Shown: in pieces, positions 25,565 through 35,062 of the stretch
Numbering within the stretch: position 1 is the first letter of the stretch
How the letters are laid out: each line of letters starts with the position of its first letter
DNA from: an uncultured Prevotellaceae bacterium
GTDB lineage: Bacteria > Bacteroidota > Bacteroidia > Bacteroidales > Bacteroidaceae
Assembly: GCA_900315455.1 (NCBI GenBank)
Contig: OMZE01000016.1
Coordinates: 1 to 64,000 of the forward strand
DNA: 64,000 nt
Direction of reading: 5' to 3'
Position numbers and translations under genes: made by a program
Notes under the pieces: model-generated
Told to the model about the DNA's origin: nothing
The model's database searches: none
The model's input: only the letters and a program-made list of their open reading frames with translations

Positions 25565-25572
25565 CAAAGATA
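25565..25572 (-). promoter_or_regulatory. -7 box of the WYL-helicase-TPR operon
   Basis: TATCTTTG on the minus strand, 15 bp upstream of the ATG at 25549, giving a very short leader. It fixes the start codon choice. Confidence 0.65.
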
Positions 25573-25643
25573 ATGAAAAAACACGAATTGAATGTTCGCA
25601 AGACCGAAAAAACTATGCTTCAACTTATGGCGTCTTTACTATT

Positions 25644-26216
25644 TTACCTTCCCCAGCACACGGTGCATACAAACAGGGGATAGACAGTGGTGTGGAAACG
25701 GATGGAGTGGTCTTGGATGGCGGGGCGGTCGAGGATGTGGCGCATGTCGTTGAGTATGCCCTCGCCGGTCATCTTCAGGAGACTCTCTTTCATGGTCCAG
25801 AGAAGGAGGAAGGTGAGGCGCGGGTCGGGGGAGTGGGTGATTTGATGCTGCTCTTCGTCGCTCATCACCGCTGTCACGATGTCAGGGTCGTAATTGCTCA
25901 GGCTCTCCACATCGATGCCCACGGGGACGGTGTCGACGGCACAGGCTGCGGCCTCATGACAGTGACTCAGACTGAAAAAGATACCGGGATGGTCGATGAG
26001 CGATGGCTTGCCATGGTGACCGAAGGCGAATGTAGGTGGCTCCTCGATGCCATGCTCCACTTCGAGCGCATGCTGCAGCAGACGGTAGGCTGCCACGGAG
26101 AGACGCTGGTCGTGCTCCTTTCTGTAGCGAAGGGCATGACTGCGCCGCTGCTCACTGACGGTGGCGAGTGCGGCTTGAAGGTCGAACTGGTCTACTTGCT
26201 GGTCGATGTAAATCAC
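25644..26216 (-). CDS. 4'-phosphopantetheinyl transferase, Sfp type
   Basis: A 190-residue protein with the PPTase signatures GKPSLID...FFSLSHC, VGIDVESL (Mg-binding Asp) and LLWTMKESLLKMTGEGI (catalytic Glu/Lys). It transfers the CoA arm to Ser of carrier domains; here the targets are surely the two carrier domains of the nearby NRPS. It begins with GTG whose last bases overlap the stop of the MATE gene (GTGA). Slightly shorter than the usual 220-240 residues. Last gene of the NRPS locus. Confidence 0.88.
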   Translation of the reverse strand: MIYIDQQVDQFDLQAALATVSEQRRSHALRYRKEHDQRLSVAAYRLLQHALEVEHGIEEPPTFAFGHHGKPSLIDHPGIFFSLSHCHEAAACAVDTVPVGIDVESLSNYDPDIVTAVMSDEEQHQITHSPDPRLTFLLLWTMKESLLKMTGEGILNDMRHILDRPAIQDHSIRFHTTVYPLFVCTVCWGR

Positions 26217-27565
26217 GACTTTGGTGTTACGGGTTGCAACTTGAACTTAGTGTGTGTGGCACGGTGTAGGATGAAGATGGCGACGGCCTCGATGAGGTAT
26301 GCGATGAGGTAACTGTACCATAGTGAGTCGGGTTGCCACTTTGCCATGACCCACAACACGGGGATGACGGTGAGCGATAGCGCGAACGAGATGAAGAGCG
26401 CCATGTGATGGTGATGATAGAGTTTGTAGACAATCATGAGCACGTAGATGTAACAGAACGGAATGAAACTAAGGGCGAAGATGCGCAGGGCGTGGTTGCC
26501 CTCAATGAGTTTGGCAGGCTCATCGGCCCCAAAGAGGTTGACGATGGCCGATGGACTCACCCATACGAAGACGCAGGTGATGACCATGGCAATGGTGATG
26601 AAACGGAACGCTTTGCGAAGAACAAGGCGTAAGCCGGAGGCGTCGCCTTTACCCACTTGGATGGCACCCAGCGACTGGAGGGTCTGACAAGTGCCCGACA
26701 GGAAGAGGTTGTAGATTTGAAGGAGATTCATGCAGACGGAGAAGGCGAAGATGCCGGTTGCTCCCAGTGTGTCCTGCACAATGGTGTTGGCAGAGAGCAG
26801 CAGCAGCGTGAGGCTGATTGACGCGATGGCCAGCGGTGCCCCCTGCGAGATGATACGCCGCCATGTAGACATCAGGTTGTCGAGGGAGAAGTCGAGTGAC
26901 AGACGTGAAACCTTGGCTGTGTCTTTTGACGATGGTTTCCACCAATGGCTGAGGAGGATGGCGATGCCTATGAGATGGCCTATCACTGTGGCTGCCGATG
27001 AACCGGTGATGCCCCAGCCAAACCACTGGATGAATACGATGTCGAGGCAGAGGTTCGCCACATTGTCGATGATGACGGCAAGGGAAACCAATTTTGGGCT
27101 GCCGTCGACACCTACCATCGTAGACAGTCCCCACATGAGGATGAAGGCAGGGTTGCCCAACAACAATATCTTCATGTAGTCGGATGCCAGCGGATAGAGG
27201 CTATCGGTGCGGCAGAGCAGATGTGCTATCTGGGAGTGGAACAGCACTCCTCCGAAGATGGTCAGCAAGATGCCCAAGCCCATACTGAGCATGAAAGCCC
27301 GGGTGAAGATGCGCCGTGCCTCACGGATATTGTCCTGCCCCAGGGCATACGCCACGAGCATGCCACCACCGGCATTGATGAGCAGTTGGAGGGTGAAGAT
27401 AAATTGGTTGATGGGCTTTGAGATGTTGATGGCACTGACACCATCGGCACAAATGAGATTGCCGACGATGATGCCGTCGACCACATTGCCCAGGCAACCT
27501 GAGAGCGCAACGAGGATATACGCCCAAAGGTAGTTGTGAAATTGTTTGGTGAGTCCGTCGGTCAT
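26213..27565 (-). CDS. MATE-family efflux transporter
   Basis: A 450-residue, 12-helix inner-membrane protein with the two-fold MATE arrangement. The first half has NVVDGIIVGNL, INKPINQFIFTLQ-like text and GGGMLVAYALGQDN; the second has ISQGAPLAIASISLTLLLLSANTIV and LQSLGAIQVGKGDASGLR. MATE proteins export organic cations and toxins with Na+ or H+. It lies between the NRPS (189 bp upstream) and the PPTase (overlapping), so export of the NRPS product is the natural reading. Confidence 0.87.
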   Translation of the reverse strand: MTDGLTKQFHNYLWAYILVALSGCLGNVVDGIIVGNLICADGVSAINISKPINQFIFTLQLLINAGGGMLVAYALGQDNIREARRIFTRAFMLSMGLGILLTIFGGVLFHSQIAHLLCRTDSLYPLASDYMKILLLGNPAFILMWGLSTMVGVDGSPKLVSLAVIIDNVANLCLDIVFIQWFGWGITGSSAATVIGHLIGIAILLSHWWKPSSKDTAKVSRLSLDFSLDNLMSTWRRIISQGAPLAIASISLTLLLLSANTIVQDTLGATGIFAFSVCMNLLQIYNLFLSGTCQTLQSLGAIQVGKGDASGLRLVLRKAFRFITIAMVITCVFVWVSPSAIVNLFGADEPAKLIEGNHALRIFALSFIPFCYIYVLMIVYKLYHHHHMALFISFALSLTVIPVLWVMAKWQPDSLWYSYLIAYLIEAVAIFILHRATHTKFKLQPVTPKS

Positions 27566-27636
27566 GTCTTTCCGGCCTTTGGCCGATTGAAAATTGAATT
27601 TTTAATATAAAAGGAATGGTCCCATCCGCCCTTAGG

Positions 27637-27667
27637 CTCCCCTCCCCAAATGATTAGGGGAGGGGAG
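27637..27667. repeat. G/C-rich inverted repeat between NRPS and MATE genes
   Basis: An 11-bp perfect stem (CTCCCCTCCCC and complement) with a 9-nt loop. No U tract follows in either direction. It could be an attenuator, an RNA stability element or a REP-like unit. Confidence 0.6.
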
Positions 27668-27754
27668 TGCCATTCGGGTCATGGCATTTTCGTCTTTGGC
27701 TATATGGCTACATGTCGCCCCCTTCCTATATCCTCTGTGCTTCAGTATCCGTTT

Positions 27755-30700
27755 TCACTCAAAGAAGCCGAAACCTCCGATGGCAGTGAGCATACGCTCC
27801 ACATAGTCCCATGAGGTGGGCGACCAGGCGAATCCGAGACGGTAAAGCACCTGAGTGGTGTAGTCGTTGTCGCGGGCTACGTCGGAGGTCTTCTGTCCGT
27901 GTGCCATATCCTGGTAGGCGAGCAGTGCCGACATCTGGCGGGCTTTCTGCGGGTCTTCCTTGGCTTTGTCCATCATCTCTGCAAACTCCTCCTGTTCGAC
28001 GAAGCGTATGCCGTCGCCCACGGTGGTCAGTCCGGTCAGCACGTCGCCAAGGAACTGGTTGTGGATGTTGTAGGGATGGAATACCGTGCACTCTTTCGGT
28101 GTGGTGGCCAGCAGGATGATGGCGTAGGCCACCTCGTTGATGGGCGAGAACTCCACCCGCTTGTTGCGCATGCCGTAGGGGCAACAGCCAAGCATGTTGT
28201 AGACCCTGATACGTCCCATGAACGAGTTGGTGGAGAAGTTGGCCTGGAACTCACCGTCGGTAGACCTTGCGGCGAGGTTGCCCACACGCATGATCTTCGC
28301 GTCGAGCCCGTGAAGAGCCACGGCATCGAGAATGAGCCGTTCTGCCATGAACTTCGAGTAGATGTACTTGTTGCCAAGATACTGTCCCATGTAGAACCGC
28401 TGTTCGGTGTACACTTCGTTCTTGCAGGTTTCCACGTTATCACCCACCCACAGGCCACGCGTACTGGCGGTGGAGATGTGTATGAGGCGTGCGCCTGTCT
28501 GTACACAGAATTCCACGCAACGCTGTGCGCCGCCGATGTTCACGTCCTCTATCTCTGTTCCCTCGCTGAAGTGCTTCACGATGGCGGCACAGTTGAACAC
28601 GGTGTCGATGTGCAGGTCGGAGGCGATGGTGGAGAGGTCGTTGGTCACATCGCCAAGGATGACATGCAGACGTGTGCCTTGCAGGTCTTTGAAAGCATTG
28701 GCGAAATAGTAGTAGAGCAGTGTGCGGAGACGGCTCTCTGCCTTCTCCTGACTCTTCCCGCGGACGAGGCAGTAGATGTTGGTAGCATCAGAGTCGATGA
28801 GTCCGCGGAGGATATGTATGCCCAGGTATCCTGTGGCACCCGTGAGGAGCACATTGCCCAAAGCCTTTCTTTCTCCCTTGCGGAAGTTGCCGAGCGTGTT
28901 GCGCTGCAACAGGTTGTTGATGGCGGTGTAGTCGAAGCCGGTCACCTCATCTGTGCTCTCATCGGCACCCTCGCTTGCTGTCTCTCCGATGATGAGGCGT
29001 GCCAGTTGCCGTGGGGTGGGGTTGGCGAAGACGTCGCCGTAGGCCACGTGGAGCCCAGCCTTGTCGGCTTCGATGATGACGCGTGTCACCACGAGTGAGG
29101 TGCCTCCGAGTTCGAAGAAGTTATCGGTAGCCCCCACCTTGTCCATTTGCAGGATGTCGGCAAAGATGTCGCAGAATGTGCGCTCTGTGTCGTTGGCAGG
29201 TGTCTCGTAGGCCGCGCTGATGGCGAGTTGTGGTTCGGGCAAAGCCTTCACGTCGGTCTTCCCGTTGGGTGTCATGGGCATCTCCTTCAACTGCAGGTAG
29301 GCGGTGGGTACCATGTATTGTGTCAGACTCTTGGAGATTTCTGCCTTCAGCGCGTCGGGGGCAATTTCCCGGTTGGCTGTATAATAAGCACAGAGATGCT
29401 CCTTGCCATTGAGTTTGCGGATGAGGATGACCACTTTTTTCATGCCCTCTACCTTAAGCATCACATTCTCTATCTCACCGAGTTCGATGCGCAGTCCGCG
29501 GAGTTTGATCTGATGGTCGGTTCGTCCTAAGATTACTACGTCGCCGTCGGGCAGCCACTTGGCATAGTCGCCCGATTTGTAGATGCGCTCGCCATGATAG
29601 TCCACGAAGCGCTCACGGGTCATCTCTTCGAGATTGTTGTAGCCTCGGGCCACACCGCGACCACCGATATAGAGTTCGCCCACCACACCTACTGGCAGTT
29701 CATTGCCGTCGGCATCTACGATAAACTCTTTCACGTTGAGTTGTGGTTTGCCCACAGTGACGAACTCGGCTTGGGTGAGTTCCTTGTTGTTGGATGCCAC
29801 GGTGATTTCAGTAGGTCCGTAGCAGTTGAAGATACGTGCCTTGGTCACCTTGCGCATCTGGGCAAGCAGTTGGTCGGAGAATTTCTCACCACCGGCACGG
29901 CATATCCGTATGTTGCTGATGGCCTCGCAGAAATCCTCGCTGGTGAGCCAAGTCTGCCAGCGCGACGGAGTACCCGACACCATGTTGATGCGCTGCTCCT
30001 TGATGAGCCGTGCCAGGTCGAGCGGGTTGTTGGCCTGTTCCTCGGTTGCCACGATGAGTGTCTTGCCGTTGAAGTAAGCCATACCGATGTCCTGCAGGGC
30101 GGCATCGAAGGAGATGGTGGTGACACTCAGCACACGGTCGGCATCTGTCAGTACACCATTGGCGAAAACATTGGCGGGATGACCATAGAGATAGTTGCAG
30201 ATGCCTTCATGGCGCAGCATCACACCCTTTGGACGGCCCGTCGAACCGCTGGTGTAAATCAGGTAGGCGAGGTCATCGGGAGTGATTTTTGCTTCGATAT
30301 TATCGCAGCATACTGAACAGGCGAGCAGTTCTTCCACGTCGATGGCCTTGCCGGCTGGCACGGAGTCCATGCGGTCGGCGGTGGTGATGATATACCGTGC
30401 TTCACTGTCCTCAAGAATCAACTTGACTCTGTCTGCAGGGTATTCTGGGTCGCAGGGGATGTAGGCTGCTCCCGACTTCAGCACGCCGAACAGCGAGAGG
30501 ATGAGCCGGCTGGTGCGGGGCAATAGGAGTGCCACGCGGTCGCGCTCCTTCACACCACGTTGGCGCAGTCCGATGGCGATGTGGTCAGTGGCCTCGTCCA
30601 TTTCACGGTAGGTGTATTTCGCGTCAACCGCCACCAGTGCCTCATGTTCGGGCTGTTGCTGGGCGAAATGTCTGATACACTCGTGGAAGAACTTGAAAGG

Positions 30701-33700
30701 AGCGTCGCCCGTTGCTGTCTGCCGCAGATGTGACAGTTCCTCCTCCTGACTGTTGCTGACGATGGAAAGGCTGCGCACACGGCATTCAGGTTGTTGCATC
30801 ATCCGCTCGGCAACGGCAACGATGCTCTCTGCCAACGAGGTGGCCAGACGTTCGGAATAGATGGCATCGTCATATTGCACGACTACACCACGCGACTCTA
30901 TCTTGATGTTTATTTTGAACTTCGGCACATTGAGTTCCAGCAACTCCTGCCCGATGGCCTCGCCCCCGACCTTGTATTCCGAAAGCACACCTACCTGATA
31001 GGCATAGGCAATGGCCGGACGGAAACCAAAATCGGTGGCGATGCGGGCAAAGGGATAGTCTTCATGGCGCAACGTCTCATCAAAAGTGTCGCTGACCTTC
31101 TGCAGAAACTCATCTACCGTGACATCGTCGATGTTCATGCCCAGTGCCAGTGTGTTGACGAACATACCCACCGTATCTGATATTTTCAGATTGGAACGGC
31201 CACTGCTGACGGTACACAGATACACCTCACGGTTGTTGGTGTGGCGCGACACCACGTATGCCGTAGCGGCAAGGAAGAGGTGTGCGGGCGTGATTTCCTG
31301 CTGGCGGCAGAAAGCGGTAGCCTTTTCGTAGTCTGGCTTGCACACCGCCTCGCCGATAACTCCCTGCCGGTCGGTCTTGGGCATATCCGACGGAATCTCG
31401 CTTGCTCCCTCGCAGGTCTGCAACTTCTCAGCGAAAAATGCCTGTGAGGCACGGAAGCCGTCACTGTCCTCGGCTGCTTGCTGGTCGTTGGCAAAATCCA
31501 GGTAGGTATAGGTCTCCTTCTCCGGTGCATTTCCTTCGAGAACAGCATTGATCTGTCGGATGAACAGGTCGGCCGAGCCTCCGTCGAAAACGAGATGGTG
31601 TACGTCGAAGAGCAGGTGCACTGTTGTGGGGGTCTTCACCACTTCGAAGCGGCAGAGCGGGGGCTTCTGCAGGTTGAAGGGCCTCACGAACTCATTCTTG
31701 TATGTGGCCAGTTGCTCTTCGCTCATCATCGTGATGGGTACCTCGACAGGCACGCTGCCGTCGAGGGTTTGCACGATGGCGTCTCCCTCTGTGGTGAAGT
31801 AGACGGAGAGTCCGGGATGGTTGGCTGCCACTTTCTTCACAGTCTCTGCCAGTTTCGTGGCATCCGTCTGCGAGGGATAGGTGAGCAGGTAGGGGATGTT
31901 GTAGATGGTGGAGGTGGGGTTTTTCAGACACTCGAAGTAGACCCCTGTCTGCGCATAGGTGAGCGGAGTCATGGTGACGGCTTTCCCCGTGGATTCCTCG
32001 TGGGAAGAGGCATTGGGCTGGTTGCCCGACATCATCGTGGCAAGGATTTCGTTCTCTATGGTTTGCAGCGTCCCGTTCTTCACCAGCCCTTTCGGGTCGA
32101 TGGTCACCCCGAAACGCTTGTTCACCTGCACGGCCAGTCGGATGGCAGAGATAGATGTCAGGCCGGCATAGCCCAGCACCGTGGTCACACCGAATTCCTT
32201 GTTGTTCACGATGCCTGAAATCATCTCGTGCAGCGTTTGTTCGAGCAGGTTCATCGGCACGTTCGACTCCACCACCGCCTCGGCCTTCTTCTCCGGTTTC
32301 GGAAGCGCGCGTTTGTTCACCTTCTGGTTCTGGTTGAGCGGTATGGCATCAATTTGCATCGTCACGGCAGGCACCATGTAAGGCGGTTTCTCTTCGAGGA
32401 TGAAGTTGTTGAGGGCCTCGATGTCGATGGGCTGGTCGCCCACCACATAGGCGGCGATGAATTTTCCGCCACCTTCCTCGTCGAAGGCCTGTACGGTGGC
32501 ATCCTTGATACCGGGAAACTCGCGGATGATGCCTTCCACTTCTTTCAGTTCGATGCGGAAGCCGCGGATTTTCACTTGTCCGTCTCTGCGTCCCACGAAT
32601 TGTATGTTGCCGTCGGCCAGGTAGCGAACGATATCGCCCGTGCGATACACGCGTGCATATTTGCTGTCGTTGGTAAAGGGGTTGTCGATATATACCTCGG
32701 CGGTCTTCTCCGGGCGGTTGAGGTAGCCGCGGCTCACTTGTGGTCCAGCCACCCATAGTTCACCGGCAGCGCCTACAGGCAGTCGGTGACCCTGTGGGTC
32801 GACGATATACAGCCTCATGTTGCCCAGTGGTTTGCCGATGGGTATCTCCTTCATCTTTCTATCCACCAGATATGTGGTGGTAAAAATGGTACATTCGGTA
32901 GGACCATAGGCATTATACAAATTATAGCCCTGTGGTGGAGTGAGCGACGCCAGTTTCTCTCCGCCTGTGGAAAGTTGTATCAGCGAGTGGTTCTCGATGC
33001 TCGTGGCAAACTGATAGGCCACCTGTGTGGTCATGAACGAGTGGGTGATGGCATTCTGTTCGAAGTAGTCGTTCAAGGCGATGAGGTCGAGACGCAGTTC
33101 TTCGGGAATGATATAGATGGTAGCACCGCTGGTCAGTGTGGGGTACATGTCCATCATGCAGGCATCGAAACCATAACTGGCATAGGCTGCCACATGGTGT
33201 TGCGGCTTCAGGCCATTGAACTGATGGTGCCAGTGGCAGAATGCCACAAGGTTGCCATGGGTGAGTTGGCATCCTTTGGGAATGCCAGTGGAACCGGAGG
33301 TGTAGAGCAGGATGAAGAGTTGGTCCGGCTTAACGTCCACGGCTGGTGCGTCGGAGGCGGGCAGTCCGGGAATATCGTCTGTCAGCAGCACATGGCCCTG
33401 ATATTCGTCTACGATGCCGCGCAATGATGTGTCGGCAATCAGCATCTTGGCGTTGGCATCCTGCATCATGAAGTTGAGCCGTTCTTTCGGATAACTGGGG
33501 TCGAGTGGCTGGTAGGCACATCCTGCCTTCAGTACGCCAAGCGAAGCGATGACCATCCATTCGCAGCGTGGAATGAGCACCGACACCACGTCTTCTGTCC
33601 CTAATCCCATGTTGGCGAGATAAGCAGCAATACGGTTGCTGATATCATCGACCTCGGCAAAGGTATACTGCTTGTCCTTGAATACCACTGCGATGTTTTG

Positions 33701-35041
33701 CGGCGTTGCTTTCACCTGCTGCTCGAAGAGCGAGACGATGGTCTGTGTGGTATCGTAGTCGATGTCATCGGATTGGAAGGTGTCGAGCAGGTGGGCCTGC
33801 GCTGTCGTGGCGATGGCTATCTCGCCCAGTTTCTTGCTTGAGAGGAAGCCTTCCACCACAGCCTCGTAACTCTCGAGGAACTGTGCTATTAAGGTTTCCG
33901 AATACTCGTTGGCGTTGTATTCGGCCTTTACCTGATAGTGGCCGTCAAGGATAAACGCTTTCAGGTAGAGGGATTCGGCAAGGGTGCTGTTGCCGATGCG
34001 CTCTGCCTTCATGGGCTTGCCGCCCATCTCTTCCTGTGAGAAGAGCATGCCGTGCCATGCAAATATGGAGTTGGTCTGTAGTTTCAGGTCCTCCATCATG
34101 TCGCTGTAGGAATAGATGTCGTGCTGGCGGCATCCCTTCATCTGCTCCTGTCCGGCCTGAAGGAAATCGAGCACGGTGGTATCTGGGGTGAACTTCGCAT
34201 ATACGGGGAGTGTCTTCACAAACATACCCAGCGAATGGGCCATCTCGCTGTGGGTACGGCCGTTGTATACGGTGCAGAAAAGTGCTTCCTGCTCGTTGTT
34301 GAATTTTGCCAGCAGGAAGGCATATGCCGAGGTAAACAAGGTGCTCCTGAAAATGCCATTCTCTTTGCAGAAAGCATCTACACGTGCCATGTCGACATGA
34401 AGTGTGCGAAGCAGACTTGCCTCACGGTGCACAGGGTCTTCCTGGTCGGGGATGAGTTGGGTGAAGGTGTCGCCGCAGTCGAACTGGCTCGCATACCATT
34501 GCTTGGCTTGAGCAAACAATTCAGACTGCCGTTGTGCTACCTCGTCAATGGCGATGTCGGCTTGGGTTATCGCCTCAGGCTCGATAGCCTCGTTGTGGTA
34601 GGCTTTGTTGATATCGTTGAGCATGATGCTCATCGATGTGCCGTCGACGATGATGTGGTGATAGTCGATGAATAAGTAGTAGTGACGCCCGTCGCGCAGC
34701 AGACGGATATGGAACAGGCGGTCGCCATAGATGTTGAATGGCACCACGAGTCCGTTTTTCTTCTGCTCGATGTCGTCTATGTCTTCTATGGCCAGGGCCC
34801 ATGTCTCTTTGTCGAGGTCGATGGTCTGCATGGGTTCTCCATCGTCATTGAGTTCGATACGTGTGAAGAGGGTGGGGTGGGCTTTCACGGCCGTTTCCAC
34901 GGCATGGCACAATTGCTCGCCGTCGAGATTGATGTCGAGTAAGTAGAGATAAGGCAAATTGTAGCAGACCTCACCCATATGGCCCACACATTCCGCGTAG
35001 ATGCCATATTGGGATTTCGACAATGGGGCTATTGTTTTCAT
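27755..35041 (-). CDS. Dimodular non-ribosomal peptide synthetase, C-A-T-C-A-T-reductase
   Basis: A single 2428-residue protein. C1 has HHIIVDG (128-134). A1 (about 436-920) has YTSGSTGIPKG (580-590), YRTGD and the A10 Lys in NQNQKVNKR. T1 (about 930-1000) has a variant core GLTSI with Ser963. C2 has HHLVFDG (1148-1154). A2 (about 1450-1940) has YTSGSTGRPKG (1596-1606) and PNGKTDVK. T2 is canonical, LGGTS with Ser1982. A NAD(P)H thioester reductase follows from about 2055 with TGATGYLG (2067-2074) and a YxxxK in YIYSK. It should build a dipeptide, perhaps N-acylated by C1, and release it as an aldehyde, which can cyclise to a pyrazinone if the amine is free. Pocket fragments are FDACMMD (A1) and FDAALQD (A2); substrates are not assigned. 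Confidence 0.93.
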   Translation of the reverse strand: MKTIAPLSKSQYGIYAECVGHMGEVCYNLPYLYLLDINLDGEQLCHAVETAVKAHPTLFTRIELNDDGEPMQTIDLDKETWALAIEDIDDIEQKKNGLVVPFNIYGDRLFHIRLLRDGRHYYLFIDYHHIIVDGTSMSIMLNDINKAYHNEAIEPEAITQADIAIDEVAQRQSELFAQAKQWYASQFDCGDTFTQLIPDQEDPVHREASLLRTLHVDMARVDAFCKENGIFRSTLFTSAYAFLLAKFNNEQEALFCTVYNGRTHSEMAHSLGMFVKTLPVYAKFTPDTTVLDFLQAGQEQMKGCRQHDIYSYSDMMEDLKLQTNSIFAWHGMLFSQEEMGGKPMKAERIGNSTLAESLYLKAFILDGHYQVKAEYNANEYSETLIAQFLESYEAVVEGFLSSKKLGEIAIATTAQAHLLDTFQSDDIDYDTTQTIVSLFEQQVKATPQNIAVVFKDKQYTFAEVDDISNRIAAYLANMGLGTEDVVSVLIPRCEWMVIASLGVLKAGCAYQPLDPSYPKERLNFMMQDANAKMLIADTSLRGIVDEYQGHVLLTDDIPGLPASDAPAVDVKPDQLFILLYTSGSTGIPKGCQLTHGNLVAFCHWHHQFNGLKPQHHVAAYASYGFDACMMDMYPTLTSGATIYIIPEELRLDLIALNDYFEQNAITHSFMTTQVAYQFATSIENHSLIQLSTGGEKLASLTPPQGYNLYNAYGPTECTIFTTTYLVDRKMKEIPIGKPLGNMRLYIVDPQGHRLPVGAAGELWVAGPQVSRGYLNRPEKTAEVYIDNPFTNDSKYARVYRTGDIVRYLADGNIQFVGRRDGQVKIRGFRIELKEVEGIIREFPGIKDATVQAFDEEGGGKFIAAYVVGDQPIDIEALNNFILEEKPPYMVPAVTMQIDAIPLNQNQKVNKRALPKPEKKAEAVVESNVPMNLLEQTLHEMISGIVNNKEFGVTTVLGYAGLTSISAIRLAVQVNKRFGVTIDPKGLVKNGTLQTIENEILATMMSGNQPNASSHEESTGKAVTMTPLTYAQTGVYFECLKNPTSTIYNIPYLLTYPSQTDATKLAETVKKVAANHPGLSVYFTTEGDAIVQTLDGSVPVEVPITMMSEEQLATYKNEFVRPFNLQKPPLCRFEVVKTPTTVHLLFDVHHLVFDGGSADLFIRQINAVLEGNAPEKETYTYLDFANDQQAAEDSDGFRASQAFFAEKLQTCEGASEIPSDMPKTDRQGVIGEAVCKPDYEKATAFCRQQEITPAHLFLAATAYVVSRHTNNREVYLCTVSSGRSNLKISDTVGMFVNTLALGMNIDDVTVDEFLQKVSDTFDETLRHEDYPFARIATDFGFRPAIAYAYQVGVLSEYKVGGEAIGQELLELNVPKFKINIKIESRGVVVQYDDAIYSERLATSLAESIVAVAERMMQQPECRVRSLSIVSNSQEEELSHLRQTATGDAPFKFFHECIRHFAQQQPEHEALVAVDAKYTYREMDEATDHIAIGLRQRGVKERDRVALLLPRTSRLILSLFGVLKSGAAYIPCDPEYPADRVKLILEDSEARYIITTADRMDSVPAGKAIDVEELLACSVCCDNIEAKITPDDLAYLIYTSGSTGRPKGVMLRHEGICNYLYGHPANVFANGVLTDADRVLSVTTISFDAALQDIGMAYFNGKTLIVATEEQANNPLDLARLIKEQRINMVSGTPSRWQTWLTSEDFCEAISNIRICRAGGEKFSDQLLAQMRKVTKARIFNCYGPTEITVASNNKELTQAEFVTVGKPQLNVKEFIVDADGNELPVGVVGELYIGGRGVARGYNNLEEMTRERFVDYHGERIYKSGDYAKWLPDGDVVILGRTDHQIKLRGLRIELGEIENVMLKVEGMKKVVILIRKLNGKEHLCAYYTANREIAPDALKAEISKSLTQYMVPTAYLQLKEMPMTPNGKTDVKALPEPQLAISAAYETPANDTERTFCDIFADILQMDKVGATDNFFELGGTSLVVTRVIIEADKAGLHVAYGDVFANPTPRQLARLIIGETASEGADESTDEVTGFDYTAINNLLQRNTLGNFRKGERKALGNVLLTGATGYLGIHILRGLIDSDATNIYCLVRGKSQEKAESRLRTLLYYYFANAFKDLQGTRLHVILGDVTNDLSTIASDLHIDTVFNCAAIVKHFSEGTEIEDVNIGGAQRCVEFCVQTGARLIHISTASTRGLWVGDNVETCKNEVYTEQRFYMGQYLGNKYIYSKFMAERLILDAVALHGLDAKIMRVGNLAARSTDGEFQANFSTNSFMGRIRVYNMLGCCPYGMRNKRVEFSPINEVAYAIILLATTPKECTVFHPYNIHNQFLGDVLTGLTTVGDGIRFVEQEEFAEMMDKAKEDPQKARQMSALLAYQDMAHGQKTSDVARDNDYTTQVLYRLGFAWSPTSWDYVERMLTAIGGFGFFE

Positions 35042-35062
35042 CGTTTGTCCTCATTTTGATGA

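Noticed and set aside
27899-29098. A 399-codon + strand frame opposite the NRPS
   Set aside because: It is the complement of the reductase and second carrier coding region, with a His/Val-rich meaningless translation; high G+C makes long antisense frames.
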